Below are positions 35,431-48,375 of a stretch of 64,000 nucleotides of DNA, in pieces. Source of the stretch: Hermodice carunculata. Taxonomy: Eukaryota; Annelida; Polychaeta; Eunicida; Amphinomidae. Below the pieces are notes generated by a model. The model was not told where the DNA came from and made no database searches. It saw only the letters and a program-made list of their open reading frames with translations. Numbering within the stretch: the first letter of the stretch is position 1; every line of letters begins with the position of its first letter. The stretch lies in contig OZ026625.1 of assembly GCA_964020975.1 (NCBI GenBank), forward strand, positions 12,959,917-13,023,916. The letters run 5' to 3'. The translations under genes and the position numbers were made by a program.

Positions 35431-37916
35431 TGCCCATTAAATTGAAATTTGGAACCATTACTGTCAGTTTTGCACTCAATGTCACCCCACTTTAGTTGTT
35501 GATTTTAGTGGTTTCCACAGAGGCCAAAGTATTTTGCATTGTTGTACCAAATTGCATTAGGCCTACGCAAAGCATGGGGAAAATGTGCCCCCATCTGACC
35601 AGTGGAGCACAGTAATTCTCCCTCTTCTTGAGTAACTGGCTCAGATTTATTTGGTTTATTTCCTAAAACTGTAGATTTTAGTATTTTTTTCTTTTACTGC
35701 AAAGTACATCGCAACTTGTGTCAAACTGTTTGTTGTGCATTATGGAAGCCTGGTAAGCACGGTTGCGAAGCCAGCGGTCAATGGAGCAATGATAAGCCGT
35801 CATGTGTCAGGTTTGTTTTTAATACCATCAGGTTTGGCCAAAGCAAGGATAAACAATCCAACATGATATCTAGTTCTGCAGGAGGGATATCTTGTGGGTG
35901 TTTATGTTCTTTTTTTTTTTGTCGGACATCCATTTTTATAAATCTGGCCATATTTTTCTGTTATTTTGGTTGTAGGTGGTGTCATCTGCTGCTGAATATA
36001 GGTATGCAGCTCTGAAGAATCTGGTAGCTGCATAGTTCAAGCGGCAAAATTCTGCTTCATTAATTTAGTGACAGAACGTGTCAAAAGTTCCGTGTGAAAA
36101 GGCACAGAAGAACACATTCCATCCGTTTGTGCTTTGTGAACTTCCTCAACAAAATCCACCTTAGCCTAAAAATCGACCATGTCAAAACTAAAAAAAAGTC
36201 ACTTCCTGCCATGCTAGTTGTTACCGAAGAAACAGTGGGAACCATGCAAAAATTTGGGCTAATTATGAATAAAATTAATGGATGAAATGGACAATACACG
36301 TGCATCTCATGCCATGATGTTTTACTTATGGATCACAGGCATAAACAATCAGCATGCTGTAAAAAAAAGTAGTGCTGACAACCACCCAATTAAAACAAAC
36401 TTTACCGGACCTTACCATGGCAGGCACATAAATAAAGACTGTCACAGCGTAATTATAGTCAAAATGAGAATAATGGTGCATATTGGGCTAGGAATATGCT
36501 TCCTTGAACCTGTGTAGAGTTTTCATTTCAGTCATGGGATGTACATCCTTGTGGAAATGATCTGTAACTTTGTTTCTAAAAGCTTCCGGGAGGACCCGTT
36601 GTGGATACCAGGGAGAGGTATTGGTGGGCCGCTTAATAGAATACAGGAGACCATTAAAAATGTCATATTTTGACTCTGGGCCTCAGCAAACAAGGGAGCA
36701 AATTCCCTCTGCTGGACCTCATGCACCTCCTCAGCTTGCAATGAATCTGCCTCCTGGGGAATTCTTTTGATGGCTTAATTTTCTATTGCTGCATCTGTGT
36801 CCACCCATTCTATGGTGTCCAGGACCTCTGCTGGTAATGGGGGGGGGGGGGCAACCTGATCATTACGTCAGCTCCGAATATTCCTACGCCCTTTTGCATA
36901 TTTAGTCTTAGTCTCAAACTCTACTGAAAACACTCCCCAGTGCTGGACTTTGGTATTAAGCATCTCTTTTGTGACTAGAGAGTGGAATAGCTTGTGATCT
37001 GTATAAACCACTGTGCTCCTTACAGGTATGCGCGCAATTTGTCAATACAGTAAATCAAGGCTTTTTTCTATGGTAGACCACCTGCACTGAGTTTCCAAAA
37101 GTTGAGAGGTGTACTGTACTGCCCTCTCAATACCTTCGGGGCAACACTGAACACTATTACCATATCCTTTTTTTTCTTTTTCTTTTTTTTTTTGCTGTTT
37201 AATTGATTCTGACCTCATCACCAAATCATCTAAAAATAGCCACACACATTTTCCAAGCAACTCACTGAGGGCTAGTTTTATTGTGCATTGGAATATGCTT
37301 GGCATGTTAGCCTAGCAAAAGGACCCCGCCCTGTTCATAAACTGGCCCCAATGGCAAACAAAGCTGGTCTTAAGGAGCAATGGGCACCTGGTTGCAGGCT
37401 TGCTTAATATGCATGATTTTATTTCCTGCTAGGGAGTCAAAAATGTCTTGAATGAGCGGCAAAAGGTATCTGCCCTTAACCTTGATTTCATTCAGGGCCC
37501 GATAGTCCACACAAAAGAGGGTGGTGCCATTCCTTTTTTGTACTAAACACACAGCTGATGCCCAGGGTGAGTTTTTTGGGTAAATGATACCTTATTTTCG
37601 CATTTGATCGATGAATTCATCCACCAGTTGTCTCTTTGGTAATGGAGTGTGGTAGGGCCTCTGGCTTAAAAGCAGACGGACCCCTGTGTTAATTGTAACC
37701 AGGGTCAATGGACATTGACCAGATGGTTTGCCTTCTACAAAGACATCTGCACACTTGGGTAACATCCTGAAATTCCGCTGGTAGCTTGAAATTGTGGTTA
37801 GCTTTAACATCAGCAATATCCATACCTTTACATGCACCATATGGTTTCAACCCAAATTGTTGGGCTGTATAGTTTACTATGACCCCACCCAATGTCAGGG
37901 TGTCGTCACCTAATAG

Positions 37917-38155
37917 TACAGAAACACATGATCCATATTCATTAATTCAAAACCCAACAATGACGGCAAAGAGATTTCAGACTTGCCAAAGCATCAACAT
38001 TTCTTTTCCAATACTAATGTGAAGAAACAAATTTCACTCCTGACTTGAGACAGGCAGTCACCCGTAAAAGGCAACTGGTGGTTTTAAACCGGTCCTCTCA
38101 ACCTTAGAAATATTCATCATTAACTGCAGACACTAGTTCTTTTTCCAAAATGTAT
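37917..38155 (-). repeat. dispersed repeat B, inverted copy inside the Gypsy fossil
   Basis: This matches 5,258-5,505 in inverse orientation at roughly 95% by eye. Its position between the protease and polymerase parts of the retroelement shows it arrived later than the retroelement. Confidence 0.8.
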
Positions 38156-39109
38156 AGGCCTAACCACCCAAAACACAAATTTCATTTCTTCTGCCAAAAA
38201 TAAAAAGAGACCTGTTAGGCCTATCACCTTTTAGTTCTCATTATATTCATGATAAATACCTTGTACAGTAACCATGGGTAAAACACCCACCTCCCCAAAC
38301 TGGACTTCTGCTTTGCCAAACACTTTCAAGGGAGTTCCTGATATGAAATAGGGGGACCCGGTTGCAATAGCCACCATTTTCCTTACAGACCTTTTTAAAT
38401 GCTGAATAGTGCAAGAGTGAAAACGCAAGCTCCAGTATCAATCGAACAATGTACCCTTACCTTTTCCAGTGTTGACCGATGTACCCAACCTGGAACACAC
38501 CGTAAACACCCCTGCTGCTTCAAGTGTCCAGCGTGATTGGTCCCTGCCTGGGTATTTGGTCTGGGCCCAACTGGAACCCCAGGTGGTCGCTGATGCAACC
38601 AGCACAGTAGTGTGGTCAACAACAGATAAAGCATGCCCCAGTCCTGTCCTTATGCTACCGTTGTCCTCAGTTCGGGCGTTGTGGAACTCTGCCCTCATTT
38701 TGTTGACCCTGCTCATGTCTAGTCACCTGGCTCAGTAATTTATACCCTTACCATGGTAACTTGTGGAGCAATATCAGGATTTCACTTTCCTCCTCTCCTT
38801 GGGTGGTGGGCACTGTGGCTGGTTTGATGGATTGAATGACTGCTGTTTCCATCGGCTCCTCACCTGGCCCAAAGCAAAGATAGTGGTCCAAACGTGCTTC
38901 TACCTGCTTAATGAAGGTGAGCACCGCCTGCTGTGTTTGTTCCGATAATTCCAAGCATACTTTGTTTGCCAGATCTATGAACTGGAGTCCCAGAAGGTAC
39001 AGGGGCAGGCACACCCTTTCTGCATCTTTGGACCTTTGCCAGGGTAGGCCCACTGTGCATACTTCCAAAACCTTCTATTGTATCAGGCCAATGTTTCATT
39101 GCACCTCTG

Positions 39110-40630
39110 ATGACACTTTTCTAAATTATTTAGGGGCTTTTCCTCCTCGTCTGCTGAGAGAAACACTCTTGCAATGTGGGTCCTTAATTGTTCTTAGGGA
39201 GCTCTATCCCTGTCCTCAGGCTGTTCCTCTTTGTAGCTATTTATGTCCTTCCTCATGGCATCACTTGTAGTGTGCCTGACGATGGCAAGATCTAAATAGA
39301 TCTATTTATAGTGGGCCTGTAGTTGATCAATACCTGCAAGTTGCTGAGAAATTTCTTACTGGGGAAAAATGGAAGGTGGCATATGGACACCATCAAATCA
39401 TTACATGATAATAAATCCTGTTATTGTACATTCAGTACTAAGTTGTATTTCAGGTTTATTTCCCTGTGCTCCCGTTCTTAGTTCACGAGTTTGCATAATT
39501 TACCCATCAATGTAGGTCTGTAACAGATTGAAGTGACTACCTGTGTATTTCTGTCCCCGTCAGAGTGACTTTCTCCCTTCACGGTTCCATGTTCACGGTT
39601 CCATGTTTTGGGTCAGGCGGTCTAAAATGAGGGTTACTGGTCCTGGCACATTCTGACTGGAAAATAGTAAGTTAACCTTTGGAAACAATTTTTCTAAGTT
39701 TAAACACACTAAAAGCGGTTAGACCCAGCTGTTTCCACCAACTCTAAGCACATGAAGCCTCGGCGTTATTGCAAACAGAGTCAAGATGTCCATATGCGAG
39801 AAACTGAGAAATTGTAAAGAAGTTTGCCAGCTTCAGTCGTTATTGTAATCAAAGAAAAATACCACATGCCTGTGACTTCACGATCTTTTACCGACAATCT
39901 GGTTATCCTGATGTTGTAGGACAGGTGGCCAATATTTGTTTATGATGTTATAATTTCATTCTCTGGAATTTTTTTTTGAATTGGCATTACTGTTTCTTCT
40001 CGATTCTTGAGATGAACTTTTATTTTTTTTTATACATCATTGTTGATGTTTGTTACAATTATATTCCCTGAAAAGCAAATAGATTTAACAGCTCAGTGGT
40101 AACACTGTGGATGCTTCGTTCTACATATTAAGTTCAATTCCAGTAAAGTTGGGTTTATATATATACTTTAAAATTTTCCCTTGCCTTTCATGGCCAGTTG
40201 TCGACATGTTAGGTAACTCCAGGTTATCAGAACCTCAGGTTAACCAACAGTTAACTGAAAGGTTGGCTTGTACACTTGCACTTCCAAGTAAACCTTGAGT
40301 TACTTTATGATTGCTTTTTAACCTCTCCCCCCCCCCATGGTTAACTCTGAGTTATCATTTTGTTACCTTACTATTTTAGTGCAAAAACACTTTCTGTTGT
40401 GGTTTTACTCTGAATACATGAAAGTGAAGGCTTCAGTGTACCATGACTCATTGTTTATCGCCTATATATATGGTCAGGTTGCCTGTAGGACACAGCATTG
40501 GATGATTTTCACAGGATATATGGAAAGAACCATGGATCACCATCTGGCTCGCCTTGCTTTATTGGCCTGGTAGAAAGTTACAAAAAGTCCAGACCTTCAA
40601 GATGAAAGCAGCTAGGGCTCTGTCCGGTAA
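39110..40630. other. spacer, no gene seen
   Basis: No supported gene. There is a short duplication CACGGTTCCATGTT near 39,580-39,605 and a C10 run at 40,327-40,336. Retroelement leader sequence could extend into the first few hundred bases, but I see no motif. Confidence 0.35.
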
Positions 40631-40637
40631 TGCTTTT

Positions 40638-40860
40638 TTTTTTTTCAAACAAAACTTTTTGCATTCTGTCATGTGAAAACTAGATAAGGTTTTTTTCCCC
40701 CTATGGACCTTTGCACTTACGTTTTGGTCTCTTTTGGGTAAATACGAACTATATATGTTTCAGCTATACATACCAAGGAACATTGCCTTTGGTCGGAATT
40801 GACTTGGATTTGTTTCATTAGGACTACGGTTTGGATATGGTAATCACACTGTCTAATTTA
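40638..40860 (+). repeat. ~225-bp dispersed repeat D, left copy
   Basis: This runs from TTCAAACAAAACTTTTTGCA through GGACCTTTGCACTTACGTTT to ACTGTCTAATTT. It recurs inverted at 60,252-60,475 with ~90% identity by eye. The two copies face each other across ~19.4 kb. Confidence 0.85.
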
Positions 40861-41045
40861 ATACCAGGGTACCTGCCGGAGTGGTATTAAAATACCCAGG
40901 TACCTGCGGGTATTACCTGCCACATAGGATTGCATAATGTATCCACACATTAATATGCTTTAGCATATTACTCATAGATGAACTGCAATGAGCAGTGTTT
41001 TACATATCTTGCAATTGAGTTGCTCTCCGTCCCTTGTAAATAATG

Positions 41046-41340
41046 TCAAACTTGGGACTGGGAGTCTTGGTCCTGTGGGCTTCCATCAGCCATGATGTCA
41101 TATAAAAATATTTTACAAACGAAATGGGAGAGCCTCAGGTTGGAATTAAAGTTCTGCCAGGGGTTTTTCAGCTGTTTCTTGCTTTGCTGGTTTACTCCAT
41201 GCCTGGCATTAAACTGCTGTGTTAACGTGTCGCAGGTTTCATCCACTTTCTCAATGTATCATTCGTCATTTTTTTCACTCTTCAGTATACATATCTTGAA
41301 ATGACTCCACCAGCTTTAAGATTTGTTTTTCATGGGTGGT
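41046..41340 (-). pseudogene. possible Myb/SANT-like DNA-binding remnant
   Basis: The frame reads DETCDTLTQQFNARHGVNQQ, then SKKQLKNPWQNFNSNLR. The 'FN...GV..R/SKKQLK..W.N' wording resembles the second half of Myb/SANT-like (MSANT) domains that accompany some DNA transposons. About 65 residues are present and the first helix is not convincing. Treat as tentative. Confidence 0.35.
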
Positions 41341-41619
41341 AAAATTAAGGGGCCATGTCATTTTTATCACTCATCTCAGATGCGATTCTGGTTGGGATGA
41401 GCGGACCACTTTGCCCGTCCACAAACAAGCATCTGAGTTGGGAGTGTGGCCGTCTGCCATGTCTCTGGAGCATTTCTTGCAGTCGGCTTGTCTTCAACTT
41501 GGCCAGCACAGCAGGGCACCATCTGGCCTGTCTACAGCAAAGCTCGCAGCTTACTACTACTGGCACGTGTCAACGAGCACCTGAATATAAAGAGTCGAGC
41601 ACTTGTTGCCACTGACTGA

Positions 41620-42934
41620 TCAACCTGGGGTTTCTCGGCCTGTGTTTGTGTGTCTCCCATTATGCCAAAAGAATAATTTCTGTTGGTGTGGTTGTATGTG
41701 GAGCATGAGCTTGGGGTGTATATATTTGTTGGGGAAAATTGTGGGGAGGGTTTGCAAATGAGGTGTATGCGGCTGGCTGATGTGCATTAGATAACATGTC
41801 AGGGACAATGTTTGTTGATGGAATGACAGCCTGATGTGAAGCGTCCGATGGTGTGAGTGGTGATTGTAATCAACTGCTGGATGAACATTTGTAGTGTCAG
41901 AGTTTGCTGAAAATGAACAATAAGCGGGCTGATGATCATGGGGTGAATTGTTCCTGATAGCATGTGTGGGTGCAGTGATAGGCTGGTGTGCAGCTTGTGA
42001 CAATGATCCTGCAAACAGAGATGGAGATGAAGCATTTGATGCAACAGTGCTTGACAGGGTTTTGCTGGTGGCGTTTTGTGCAGTGCTGGAGGAGGTGTTG
42101 GTGTGTTATGCATGTGGTGCTACAATGTCTGATTCATCATCACATAGCTGATTACTGTTAGGGCTTGGTGTGGGGAGTGACACAGTACTAGGTGCTTGGA
42201 AGTCAGGGGTTGTTTGGTACAGTGAACACCTACATGTACAACCTTTCATCTCTTCATCAAGTGAGTCTATTTTGTGACTGATTTCGTCTATTGCCTTTTT
42301 CATGTTAGAATTTTTTTCAACTTTCATGGCAAGATCACCAACAAGTTTCAAAATTTTGGGCAAATGCTTTAGTTGCTTGAAAATGTTGAGAGAATGGCAA
42401 GTCCAACAATGCAGGATTCAGGCTCACATCATCTACAGACAGACTGACTACTGCTCTGTTGTGTTTCCCATTGGATGGCCGTGTTCTTGGGGATACTGAT
42501 GCTGCTTTCTGACCGTGTGGTACAGGTGTTGATGTGTTCATCTGCCTGTGGGTGTCCTGGTATGGTGAAGTTGGTGCTTCCGATGTGGAGGTATGTTCGC
42601 CAGAGAATTCATTTGATCCCAGTTGTGTGGCTTGTTCTGATGTGATGTGCCCTGATTTTGAAGTGCTGTGCTCTGTTGACGAATTGCCATGCTCTGATGT
42701 TGCTTGTTCTGCTGTTGCAGGCTTTTGGTTGGGGTAGCGAATGTCATATATTTTATCGCTTGTAAAATTTCTGTCAATCTCATTGGGTACCGTTCTGTCC
42801 TCTGCAACAGAATGAGTGAATGAATGGAATGAATGAATGAATGACCAAATCACCTGTTTGACTGACTTAGTGAATGAATGAAAAAAAGGAACAAAGAAAT
42901 GAATGAACCCGTTAGCAGAACAATAAGGACCCAC
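41620..42934 (-). pseudogene. unrecognised coding remnant with Ser/Thr-rich part and coiled coil
   Basis: The first part (42934-42400) is rich in Ser, Thr, His and Gln, with TSEQAT and EHSTS repetitions and the end SLSVDDVSLNPALLDLP. A frame change near 42,400 leads to NIFKQLKHLPKILKLVGDLA and MKVEKNSNMKKAIDEISHKI, a likely coiled coil. It ends CDDESDIVAPHA at 42,106. His/Thr/Pro-rich frames continue to 41,620. I do not recognise the family. Together with the SANT-like piece just downstream, it may be an accessory protein of a DNA transposon, which is inference only. Confidence 0.35.
42820..42885 (+). repeat. (GAAT)n / (AATG)n microsatellite
   Basis: Tetranucleotide GAAT runs, slightly interrupted, within the start of the coding remnant above. 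Confidence 0.85.
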
Positions 42935-42999
42935 AGTACAACAGATATGAGCAGTAATTTACACCAGTACTCAACTGTAATATGCAGGGAAGAGTACTC

Positions 43000-43771
43000 C
43001 CATTAGTAAAGATTGTCGATACTGGATATGTGCCGCTGTAAAGCGAAATTTCCGTAACAAATGTACAGTATTTTGCCAAAAATTCTCTTAAAGGGGTAAT
43101 TTCTCTTTTATGACTAAAAATTCGGGATAATTTCCATAACTATGGTCAAAACTGTCTTCCTGGAGTACTTTTCATGCCAATTTGGGATCATATTTTGTAC
43201 TATTTTGGATAAAACATTTACAAAGGTATCATTCTTGTGAAAAAGTACCACAACAAAGTTGGGTTTTTCAAAGGACCAGCCGCACACCCCCACCAAAAAT
43301 TTGGCTGTCTTGTGTGGTTGCCAATGCAGGCAGCAAACCTTGCACGCAACCATCAAAACAGTAGCCCCTCCCGCTGTGTGGCTTAGGTATATTCAAGCTG
43401 TGGAAAAAATGCTTGTGTATTTCCCTATCTGCGGAAGTTTGTGGGTTGTCATTATTAATCTGTTTAGGCATGCACCTGCCTGACCCAAATGCTTTTCAAT
43501 GCGACTCCTTTGGTTGTTGGTGCAGTTTTCTGCACAACATTGGTTCACCGTGGTGGATGAGTCTAGACTTGACAAGTGGCGACCAAATAAGAGGCAATTC
43601 AGCACGATAAAATAATGAATACAGTTGCGTCATCGCAAAGGGAAATTTCATCACAAAAGTATTAAAATGATTCAACTTCTTAAGTTTTCATACAGAATAA
43701 AGCATGTGGTGAGGGGCACCTTTTTCGTGAAAAAATAACAGACAACACATGGAAGGGAATAGACATTGATG

Positions 43772-43806
<35 letters not shown>

Positions 43807-44185
43807 AACTAAAAAAGAACAACAGACAAGTGGAGAAATAAGCTTTAACGTGTACAACAAAAACTTACCATTTGTCGTTACAAGAACAACATCTAAAGTG
43901 TCCCACCATATAAGCATTTTGATGGGGTCGTGCTGCAGTCAAGTTTGTCACTCTTGACTATGTCTGTGGTATCGTCCACAATAAGAAAAATGACAAGATC
44001 CTCTTTGCTTAGGCGATTCCTTCTCCACATATACCAACATTTGCAAATAAAGACATTTTTTGAAACTAGCAGTTATTTTTCATATCCCATGTTATCCCCA
44101 AGGAATTAATCACATGGGCAAGTGCCCACGGGGGGTGGGAGGGGAAAGGGTGTCGACACACATGCTATTCGCGACACCACCCATT
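43000..44185. other. spacer, no gene seen
   Basis: No supported gene. It holds a (TCTG)n(TC)n microsatellite at 43,773-43,806. Confidence 0.4.
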
Positions 44186-44187
44186 GT

Positions 44188-47100
44188 TGTTGGTTTAAAC
44201 ATATTTTATTGATCAAAGTACATAATATAATTGCACCAATATATTCTGCAATTGGGAAGAGGGCAGTGCCCTATTGAATCCCTTTTGCCGGAAGAGACGA
44301 TTACACAGGACAAAACTAGACACAGACAAAACATAGAGCAGAAGACTTGGACATGAACAAGACAGATAGAGGGACGGTATTTTGGAATGAAAGCACCTAA
44401 CCTGACCAAACGTAAGTGTATACTAAAAAGAAACTTTTAATTTTAAGGTCCCAGCGAGGACACGCCTAGCACCGCGGCCAGCCATACACGTGAGGGGGTA
44501 TGTAATTGAAGGGAAATTAACCAACACCTACTGGTTTGAAGCGACACGTTTCAGATATGAAATGATGTGCAGCTAGGAAGATTTCAGTATTTTGTGATAG
44601 GGAGCAGTCCGGTGAGCCATATAAGAGAGTTTGAAGAGTAAAAGGAGCAAGACAGACAATTTTGGCATGCAGATGCAATCGTGGCACAGTGTAATTTGGA
44701 CATAAAAAGAAAAAGTGCCATGTATCCTCATTGGGTGCACCACAAGAACATCCAGGTGAATCCATTACACCAATTTTAAAAAGATGAGAGTTTAAAAGAC
44801 TAGCATCTAGACGGAGGCGAGTGTGCTGAACAGCTAAGAATCTATTCCCAAGATTATATAATTCGGGAAATTTTGTAGTTCTTATTATTTATTTGGCTAT
44901 TTTCGATTTAAATATCTGAATAGAGGCCGAATTTCGAGTATCAAGAAGCAGCTGATTCCATAGTCTAACAGTAGAAGGAAAAAATGATTTATCAAAAAGA
45001 TCTGTACGTGCCCTGAAATGAGGGAGGTCAAATTGTTGCCGAGTGGGGTAAGTATGAGCGACTGTAGTAGCAGTTGTAATAATAGAACATATGGATTCAG
45101 GCACAAGTTTGTTGACTAGTTTATACATTAGGGTCAATTTAGACGCTATCCTACGATCTGCCAAAGTTAACCACCCGATCTCTTCGTAAAGTTTAGCGTT
45201 ACTGGTACCTGGCATTGCACCAGTTACAATGCGAGCAGCATTTAATTGAATACGCTCAAGTCTTTCTTCATCTGCTGCTGTACAGCCACTCCACACCGGG
45301 CTACCATATTCCAAAATCGGTCTGATAAATGAGGTGTAGATAGTTTCTAGGGTATTTCTATCAAGAGTAAATTTTAAACTCTTCATGATGTTGACTAATT
45401 TATCAGCTTTGCCAATAATTTCAGTGATGTGGTCAGTCCAACGTAAATCTGAGCGAATTGTGAGACCAAGATGTTTATGATGGGCAACATCTTCTAAAGT
45501 GTGACCTTGAAAAATAAGAGGAGGGTGATTGGGTGGACTGGTTTTCCGAGAAATTAGCATGGAGTCAGTTTTTAAAGCATTGAAAGTCACGAGCCAGTCC
45601 TTAGACCACTGTTCAATATCACCAAGATCCGAATTTAAAGTAGTGGCTGCAGTGATTGGATTGTCAACTGTCAGATAAAGGGAGGTATCATCCGCAAACA
45701 TTTTGATGTTGGATCGGACAAGGTCTGCAATGTCATTTATATAGATTAAGAACATAAGTGGTCCTAACACTGAACCTTGAGGCACTCCAGCATTGACCTT
45801 GCCCCATCTGGACGACTGACCATGAATTACAACACGTTGGTAACGATTGGACAGGTAATCTGAGAACCAATCGAGAAGATTGCCGGAGACACCGGCTTCC
45901 CTTAACTTAAATAATAGACCAGCATGCCAAACTTTATCAAAGGCTTTGCTGATATCCAAAAATATAATGCGGACTTCTTTTTGCTGGTCGATGGCAAGAC
46001 AAAGTTCATGATAGAGAAGAAGCAGTTGGTTGATAGTTGAGTCTTCCGGAATGAAACCAGACTGATGACTGGAAATAACTAAATTATCCCGGAAAAAATT
46101 AAAAACATGTTTGAAAACGACCTTTTCGAATACTTTTCCTGTGCAACTGAGTAGTGACACAGGTCTGTAATTATTACATAAATGTTCAGGCCCTTTTTTA
46201 TGAAGCGGTGAGACGTTCGCTTTTTTCCAAGTAGAAGGGAACTGTTTCATTGTTAGAGAATGATTGAACAATTTTGTTAGTGGAACGTAGATAGCAGGCG
46301 CCGCTTCTTTCAAAAGTTTCGCACTTATGCAATCCGGACCTGAAGCTTTTGTTGTATCAAGACTTAACAGGATTTCAAGAACTTCGGATTCCTCTATAAT
46401 TAGTGAATCGAGGTTAGAGATTGGAGGATTACTGCCTGCAGGTAAAGGGGCTGCAGTAGAATCAATATCGCACTGTTGAAGAAAAAATGAGTTAAAAATT
46501 TCAGCTTTGGACGCGTTGTCCGATATATGTTTACCATCGTGTAACAATGACGGTACAGTACTTGAATGATTTCGGTTCAGATAATGCTTTACGGTACGCC
46601 ACCAACATTTATTTTTCTGAACAGAATTATTTAAGTTTGTCCGAAGCTTAGCATTATATTCTTCCTCGGCTAGCTTTAATTGTTCTTGATAATAGTTCCT
46701 GACTTGACAAAAAGAGATCCATGCTCCAGTTTCAAAATTACAATTTTTAGCCTTATCGTATTTTCTTTTGACCTGCCGTTTAAGTAACCGAAGTCTAGAA
46801 GTGTACCAAGGTAAGTCTGAAGGTCTAATAACTACAATTTTATTTGGAATACAGCGGGTAGCAGTTTCCAAAAATAGGCTAGACCAAGAATTACAGCATG
46901 TATTAATGTCGTCAGAAACAAAGCATGAGTCCCAATCAACCGCGCGAAGGCAATTTCTAAAACTATCAAAATCCGCTTTCTCATATTCCCATATATGGCG
47001 TTTGTATGATGCCTCCTTTCTCCTTCGAAACAATAGCTTTGCCCCCACAACAGAGTGGTCACAGTTAGATATCGGAGGAAGCACACAAACATCATAAAGA

Positions 47101-47470
47101 TAATTCGGAATATTTGAAATTATCTGATCAAGGCAAGTGGCAGAATGTGCAGTGACGCGAGTGGGTTCATTGACATGAAGATTAAGAAAATTAGTTTGAG
47201 CGAAGTGAGCAAGCTTATGACCCGATTGTGTGCTAAAGTCAGAATTCAAATCACCAGATAAGATTACATTATGGATTCCTGTGCCACGTGCCGCATCAAG
47301 ACTATCTTGGAGTTTATCCCAAAAAGAAAAAGTAGAGTTAGGTGGCCGATACACAATGCCAAAAAGGAATTTGTTATTATTAAGTCTAATTTCACACCAT
47401 TGTCGTTGTGTATTCACGACACTGGATTCCAACCTTTATGTATTACACCATCTCGAGCAATAATCTAATT
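44188..47470 (-). mobile_element. LINE (Jockey/CR1-like), 5'-truncated
   Basis: ORF2 runs on the minus strand from ~47,470. The endonuclease is missing its N-terminal part but keeps IVYRPPNSTFSFWDKL, SGDLNSDF and SNCDHSVV. The reverse transcriptase is complete, with KASGPDCISAKLLKEAAP, LDISKAFDKVWH, NAGVPQGSVLGPLMFLIYIN and FADDTSLYL. One in-frame TAA at ~44,886 precedes the C-terminal module: NRFLAVQHTRLRLDAS, CSCGAPNEDTWHFFFLCPNY, an H/CCHC-like end common in this clade, to 44,517. A 1-base shift also separates ARDGVIHK (47,430-47,460) from the main frame. The 3' end carries AATAAAATATGTTTAAACC near 44,190. With only two disabling changes in ~2.9 kb, it is a fairly young copy. Confidence 0.9.
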
Positions 47471-47559
47471 TATTGCTACATGATTAAACTGGTGAAAAAG
47501 CTGCTATCCAGGCTCTTGTTTTTAAATGTATACTCATAAAGATCTGTTTGCCATTTATC

Positions 47560-47830
47560 AATTCATTTTACCCATTTTCCACATTTTAAAACTATATGTA
47601 GGCATTTTTCTGTTAATTTCAGAACAAATATAATTATGGCATTGTGGGAGCTGTCCTTTATGACCGCCCCCTATGAAAAGATGATCGGCAAGGTGACAGT
47701 TCATATCAGTGACCCCTCTCTTGGGAGACCAGTCAAAAGAGAAACTACCTATCATGAAAGGCCATCTTTTCAGAATACATTAATACTTTTCATGTTATTC
47801 AAACCTGTTATGAAAGACCGCCTCTGAGAC
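47560..47830 (+). repeat. worn relative of the 'aaaggccnc' MITE family
   Basis: Blocks such as TTTATGACCGCCCC, CCTCTCTTGGGAGACCAG, TATCATGAAAGGCCATC and TATGAAAGACCGCCTCTGAG resemble the internal motif of the MITE at 15,310-15,487. No intact ends are visible. Confidence 0.35.
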
Positions 47831-48375
47831 CACTTAAAATTTGTTTACAATACACTAAACATACCCCTTGGTAATATCTTTGTCGAGCATTAGCGTTACA
47901 ACGTTTGGCAAAGTTCTTTTATATACTGAACACCTGAAAGTGAAAAAAGTAGCACGTGACCAATCTTGCTATGATTGTTCCCTAAAAAATTCAATCTGAG
48001 TTTCTGCCCTACAATTATAAAGGTAGAAATCTACCTACATGGTTATACCACCCCAAGAAATGCCGGAGCATTTTCTGGATGAGAATGATAGAGCTATATG
48101 TGCAATATGCCTACTTGACAGGAAAGTTATTTTGATTTATCCTTGATATATTTCAGCCGACATACATGCAGTAGGGAGGTCAAAAAATGAATGTGTTAAA
48201 GCTTTTCATCATAATCAACCAGCTTAGTGTTGCCTGGGTCTTAAATTTTCAGGTTTGGCAGGAAGGGGCAGGAAGGAGAAACAGCTAAAGACTTAATCAG
48301 CTTTAGTGCTTATAAAGTGGATGGGGTATGCAACCAGATTGTATCCCGGAGACTGTGATTCCAGCATCATCCATT

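Larger units (their letters stand above)
32335..36460. mobile_element. ~4.1-kb insertion within the Gypsy fossil, carrying a Crypton-like recombinase
   Basis: The retroelement's integrase region stops near 36,460 and resumes near 32,330. The sequence between is unrelated to it. It contains a tyrosine recombinase fragment (34,650-35,430, minus), two tandem duplications and no other coding signal I recognise. The exact borders are not visible, since Cryptons have no inverted ends and I see no clear target duplication. More than one insertion event is possible. Confidence 0.55.
31540..39100 (-). mobile_element. Gypsy-type LTR retroelement, broken fossil split by insertions
   Basis: Minus-strand parts appear in the usual order: a gag-like stretch (~38,700-39,100), aspartic protease region (~38,230-38,700, with a DTGA motif), reverse transcriptase (~37,320-37,900, FCVDYRALNEIK), polymerase end and RNase H (~36,500-37,310, FLDDL and YTSQLLE blocks), and integrase (~36,460-36,500 and ~31,540-32,330, with HGLPDMIITDR and a TNGKVERVNRTL block). 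The integrase is divided by a ~4.1-kb insert at ~32,335-36,460. A ~245-bp repeat (37,917-38,155) sits between the protease and the polymerase. No LTR pair was recognised. The element is clearly broken, with roughly ten or more breaks, and looks old. Envelope-like genes are not seen. Confidence 0.75.

Noticed and set aside
46768-47097. Plus-strand frame of 109 codons across the LINE
   Set aside because: It is antisense to the well-supported LINE ORF2 and has no domain.
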